Source of the DNA: Lysobacterales bacterium | GTDB taxonomy: Bacteria > Pseudomonadota > Gammaproteobacteria > Xanthomonadales > Xanthomonadaceae | Reading direction: 5' to 3' | Length of the DNA: 7,950 bases | Assembly (NCBI GenBank): GCA_020442545.1 | Contig: JAGRJX010000018.1 | Location: 4,154 to 12,103 of the forward strand | Shown: piece after piece, positions 6,314 to 7,950 of the stretch | Numbering within the stretch: position 1 is the stretch's first letter | Layout of the letters: each line of letters begins with the position of its first letter | The notes under the pieces: model-generated | What the model saw: only the letters and a program-made list of their open reading frames with translations | Told to the model about the DNA's origin: nothing | The model's database searches: none | Program-made: the position numbers and the translations under genes

Positions 6314-7852
6314 ATGACAGCTGTGGGTAGGCACAAGGGACGACGTGAAGGCATGTCGCGGGTCGATACGGCCTGGCTGCGAATGGAGAAGCCGACCAAC
6401 CTGATGATGATCACCGGCGTGCTGATGTTCGCCGACCGGCTCGAAATCGTCCGTCTGCGCGAGTTGATCCGCGAGCGCTTTCTGGCCTTCCGTCGCTTTC
6501 GCCAGAAGGCCGTCGACAACCAGTCGTCCGCGCATTGGGAAGACGACGAGGACTTCGATCTCGACTGGCATATCCGCCTGACGGCCTTGCCCGGTGCGGC
6601 TGGCAAGAAGGAGCTGCAGCGCCTGGTCAGCCAGCTGGCGTCGACGCCGCTGGATCATTCCAAGCCGTTGTGGCAGTTCCATCTGGTGGAGTCCTACGAC
6701 GGCGGTTCGGCGCTGATCTGCCGCATCCATCACTGCTACGCCGACGGTATTGCCCTGATCCAGGTGCTGCTGTCGCTGACCGATACCGACCCGAGAGCCA
6801 AGCCCGGAAGCGACCTGGCGCAGTCATGGCTGAAGAAGGACGGCGAACGCGTTACCCGCAGGTTCTTCGATCCGGCCAAGGCCGGCATTGATCGCGCCAT
6901 GAAGCTGGGCGGGAAGGCCTTCGAGAAGGGCATGGAGATTTACCGCGATCCGACGCTGGCGGCGATCCTGGCCAGGGACGGCGGCGACATTGCCATGGAG
7001 CTGGCCTACGCGCTGAGTCTGCCGGACGATCCGGAAACCCGTTTCAAGGGACCGCTGGGCGTCAGCAAGCGCTGCGCATGGGCCGAGCCGCTGGATCTGG
7101 ACGAGGTCAAGACGGTTGGCAAAGCGTTGGACTGCACGGTCAACGACGTGCTGATGGCGGCTGCTGCCGGCGCGTTGCGGGGCTACCTGATGGAGCAGGG
7201 CGAGGATGTCAATGGCCTGACCATCCGCGCCACGGTGCCGGTCAACCTGCGGCCGCTGGAACATGCCAAGAAGCTCGGCAACCACTTCGGTCTGGTGTTT
7301 CTCGACTTGCCCGTCGGCGAGCCCAATCCACTGCGACGCCTTGAGCGCGTTGCCGACTGCATGCGCCAGCTCAAGTCGTCGCGTCAGGCCATCGTGGCTT
7401 TCGGTCTGCTGGCCGCACTGGGCATGACGCCGGCACCGCTTCAGCGCGTGGCGCTGGAGCTGTTCTCGCGCAAGGCCAGCGCCGTGGCGACCAACGTTCC
7501 CGGCCCGCAGATGCCGCTCTACCTTGCCGGCTCCCGCATCCGCGACCTGATGTTCTGGGTGCCGCAGACCGGCTCGATTGGCCTGGGTGTCAGCATCCTC
7601 AGCTACAACGGGGAAGTGCATTTCGGCCTGATTTCCGACGCCAAGCGCATCAAGGATCCGGAAGCCGTTATCGTTCGCTTCAAGGCCGAATTCGAGAAAC
7701 TGCTCTACGCCACGCTGATGGAAGACTGGGACGCCCCGATCACTCCGGCCGACGCCAGGGCGACGCTGGATTACTTCGAATCAGACAACTCGCCACGCAG
7801 GACAGCAACCGCTTCCAGAAGCGCGCGACGGCGCAGCAGCAGATCGACGTAG
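6314..7852 (+). CDS. Wax ester synthase / acyl-CoA:diacylglycerol acyltransferase (WS/DGAT)
   Basis: Membrane-associated acyltransferase that joins acyl-CoA to fatty alcohols or diacylglycerol, forming wax esters or triacylglycerol storage lipid. The product (512 residues) has the family opening SRVDTAWLRMEKPTNLMMI, then TPLDHSKPLWQFHLVE, and the catalytic HHxxxDG as HHCYADG (residues 139-145, His140 the expected base). Further motifs are TVNDVLMAA with Asn277-Asp278, VPVNLRP, GNHFGLVFLDLP, and ATNVPGPQMPLYLAGSRI with TNVPGP at 393-398. The ATG at 6314 is chosen because AGGGA lies seven bases upstream; ATG 6353, where family homology begins, is the alternative (499 residues), and a GTG at 6278 has poor spacing. 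The last 27 codons are antisense to hflD and form an Arg/Ser-rich tail unlike the family's usual end. Other substrates cannot be excluded. Confidence 0.92.
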   Translation: MTAVGRHKGRREGMSRVDTAWLRMEKPTNLMMITGVLMFADRLEIVRLRELIRERFLAFRRFRQKAVDNQSSAHWEDDEDFDLDWHIRLTALPGAAGKKELQRLVSQLASTPLDHSKPLWQFHLVESYDGGSALICRIHHCYADGIALIQVLLSLTDTDPRAKPGSDLAQSWLKKDGERVTRRFFDPAKAGIDRAMKLGGKAFEKGMEIYRDPTLAAILARDGGDIAMELAYALSLPDDPETRFKGPLGVSKRCAWAEPLDLDEVKTVGKALDCTVNDVLMAAAAGALRGYLMEQGEDVNGLTIRATVPVNLRPLEHAKKLGNHFGLVFLDLPVGEPNPLRRLERVADCMRQLKSSRQAIVAFGLLAALGMTPAPLQRVALELFSRKASAVATNVPGPQMPLYLAGSRIRDLMFWVPQTGSIGLGVSILSYNGEVHFGLISDAKRIKDPEAVIVRFKAEFEKLLYATLMEDWDAPITPADARATLDYFESDNSPRRTATASRSARRRSSRST

Positions 7853-7950
7853 CTGCCGCCGAGCTGTCGCCACAGCACGGCGCTGCGAACGGCGGCGAGC
7901 AGGAGCGAGCGCACTTCAGCCACCACGCTGGCCTGCCCGAGGTATTGCGG
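7771..7950 (-). CDS. hflD: HflD high-frequency lysogenization protein homolog, C-terminal part
   Basis: Only the last 59 codons lie in the window; the gene enters from the right edge and stops with TAA at 7773-7771. The reverse-strand frame reads PQYLGQASVVAEVRSLLLAA and then VRSAVLWRQLGGSYVDLLLR, followed by RRALLEAVAVLRGELSDSK. The segment VRSLLLAAVRSAVLWRQLGG closely matches the conserved C-terminal helix pair of HflD (E. coli has an equivalent IRALLLAGIRAAVLWHQLGG block). HflD is a helical, peripherally membrane-bound protein known in E. coli for modulating lambda CII; its native role is unclear. It usually sits with mnmA and purB, which would lie outside this window. The 3' end overlaps that of the acyltransferase gene by 82 bases in convergent orientation. 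Confidence 0.88.
   Translation of the reverse strand, partial: PQYLGQASVVAEVRSLLLAAVRSAVLWRQLGGSYVDLLLRRRALLEAVAVLRGELSDSK

Noticed and set aside
6824..7621. 265-codon open frame on the minus strand
   Set aside because: Shadow of the WS/DGAT gene, whose motifs are unambiguous on the plus strand.

Overview
The window is GC-rich, gene-dense chromosomal DNA from a gammaproteobacterium. The order rpsF-rpsR-rplI-dnaB-alr without priB, a divergent asnS / A-type iron-sulfur carrier pair and an hflD 3' end fit the Xanthomonadales/Chromatiales/Pseudomonas side of the class better than the enterics. This placement is inferred from gene content and order; no rRNA or species marker is present. I see no phage, transposase, CRISPR array, tRNA or rRNA gene.

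Layout. Positions 1-1202 (minus) carry the first ~400 codons of asnS, cut by the window edge. A 261-base divergent spacer with small palindromes separates it from an A-type Fe-S carrier gene (1464-1829, plus), which may be leaderless. Positions 1850-3285 form a ribosomal protein operon: promoter, structured leader with a CACCG element like that of S6:S18 autoregulation, rpsF with an unusual Asp/Ser-rich tail, rpsR, a GC-rich intercistronic hairpin, rplI, and a textbook intrinsic terminator. A 300-base spacer with one perfect DnaA box and a short upstream reading frame leads into dnaB (3586-4998), which overlaps alr (4995-6083) by 4 bases (ATGA). After a 230-base spacer containing a 12-bp palindrome matching the published PsrA fatty-acid-regulator motif comes a wax ester synthase/diacylglycerol acyltransferase (WS/DGAT) gene, 6314-7852. 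Its 3' end overlaps, tail to tail, the 3' end of hflD (minus, 7771 to the window edge).

How the genes work together. Most of the window is housekeeping: Asn-tRNA charging, Fe-S delivery, three ribosomal proteins, the replicative helicase, and D-alanine supply for peptidoglycan. The lipid-storage acyltransferase is the accessory gene. I found no clearly new multi-gene system. The points worth a second look are regulatory or architectural: the PsrA-like palindrome before WS/DGAT, the DnaA box before dnaB, the upstream ORF that may couple to dnaB, the S6 tail, the rplI hairpin, and the WS/DGAT-hflD antisense overlap.
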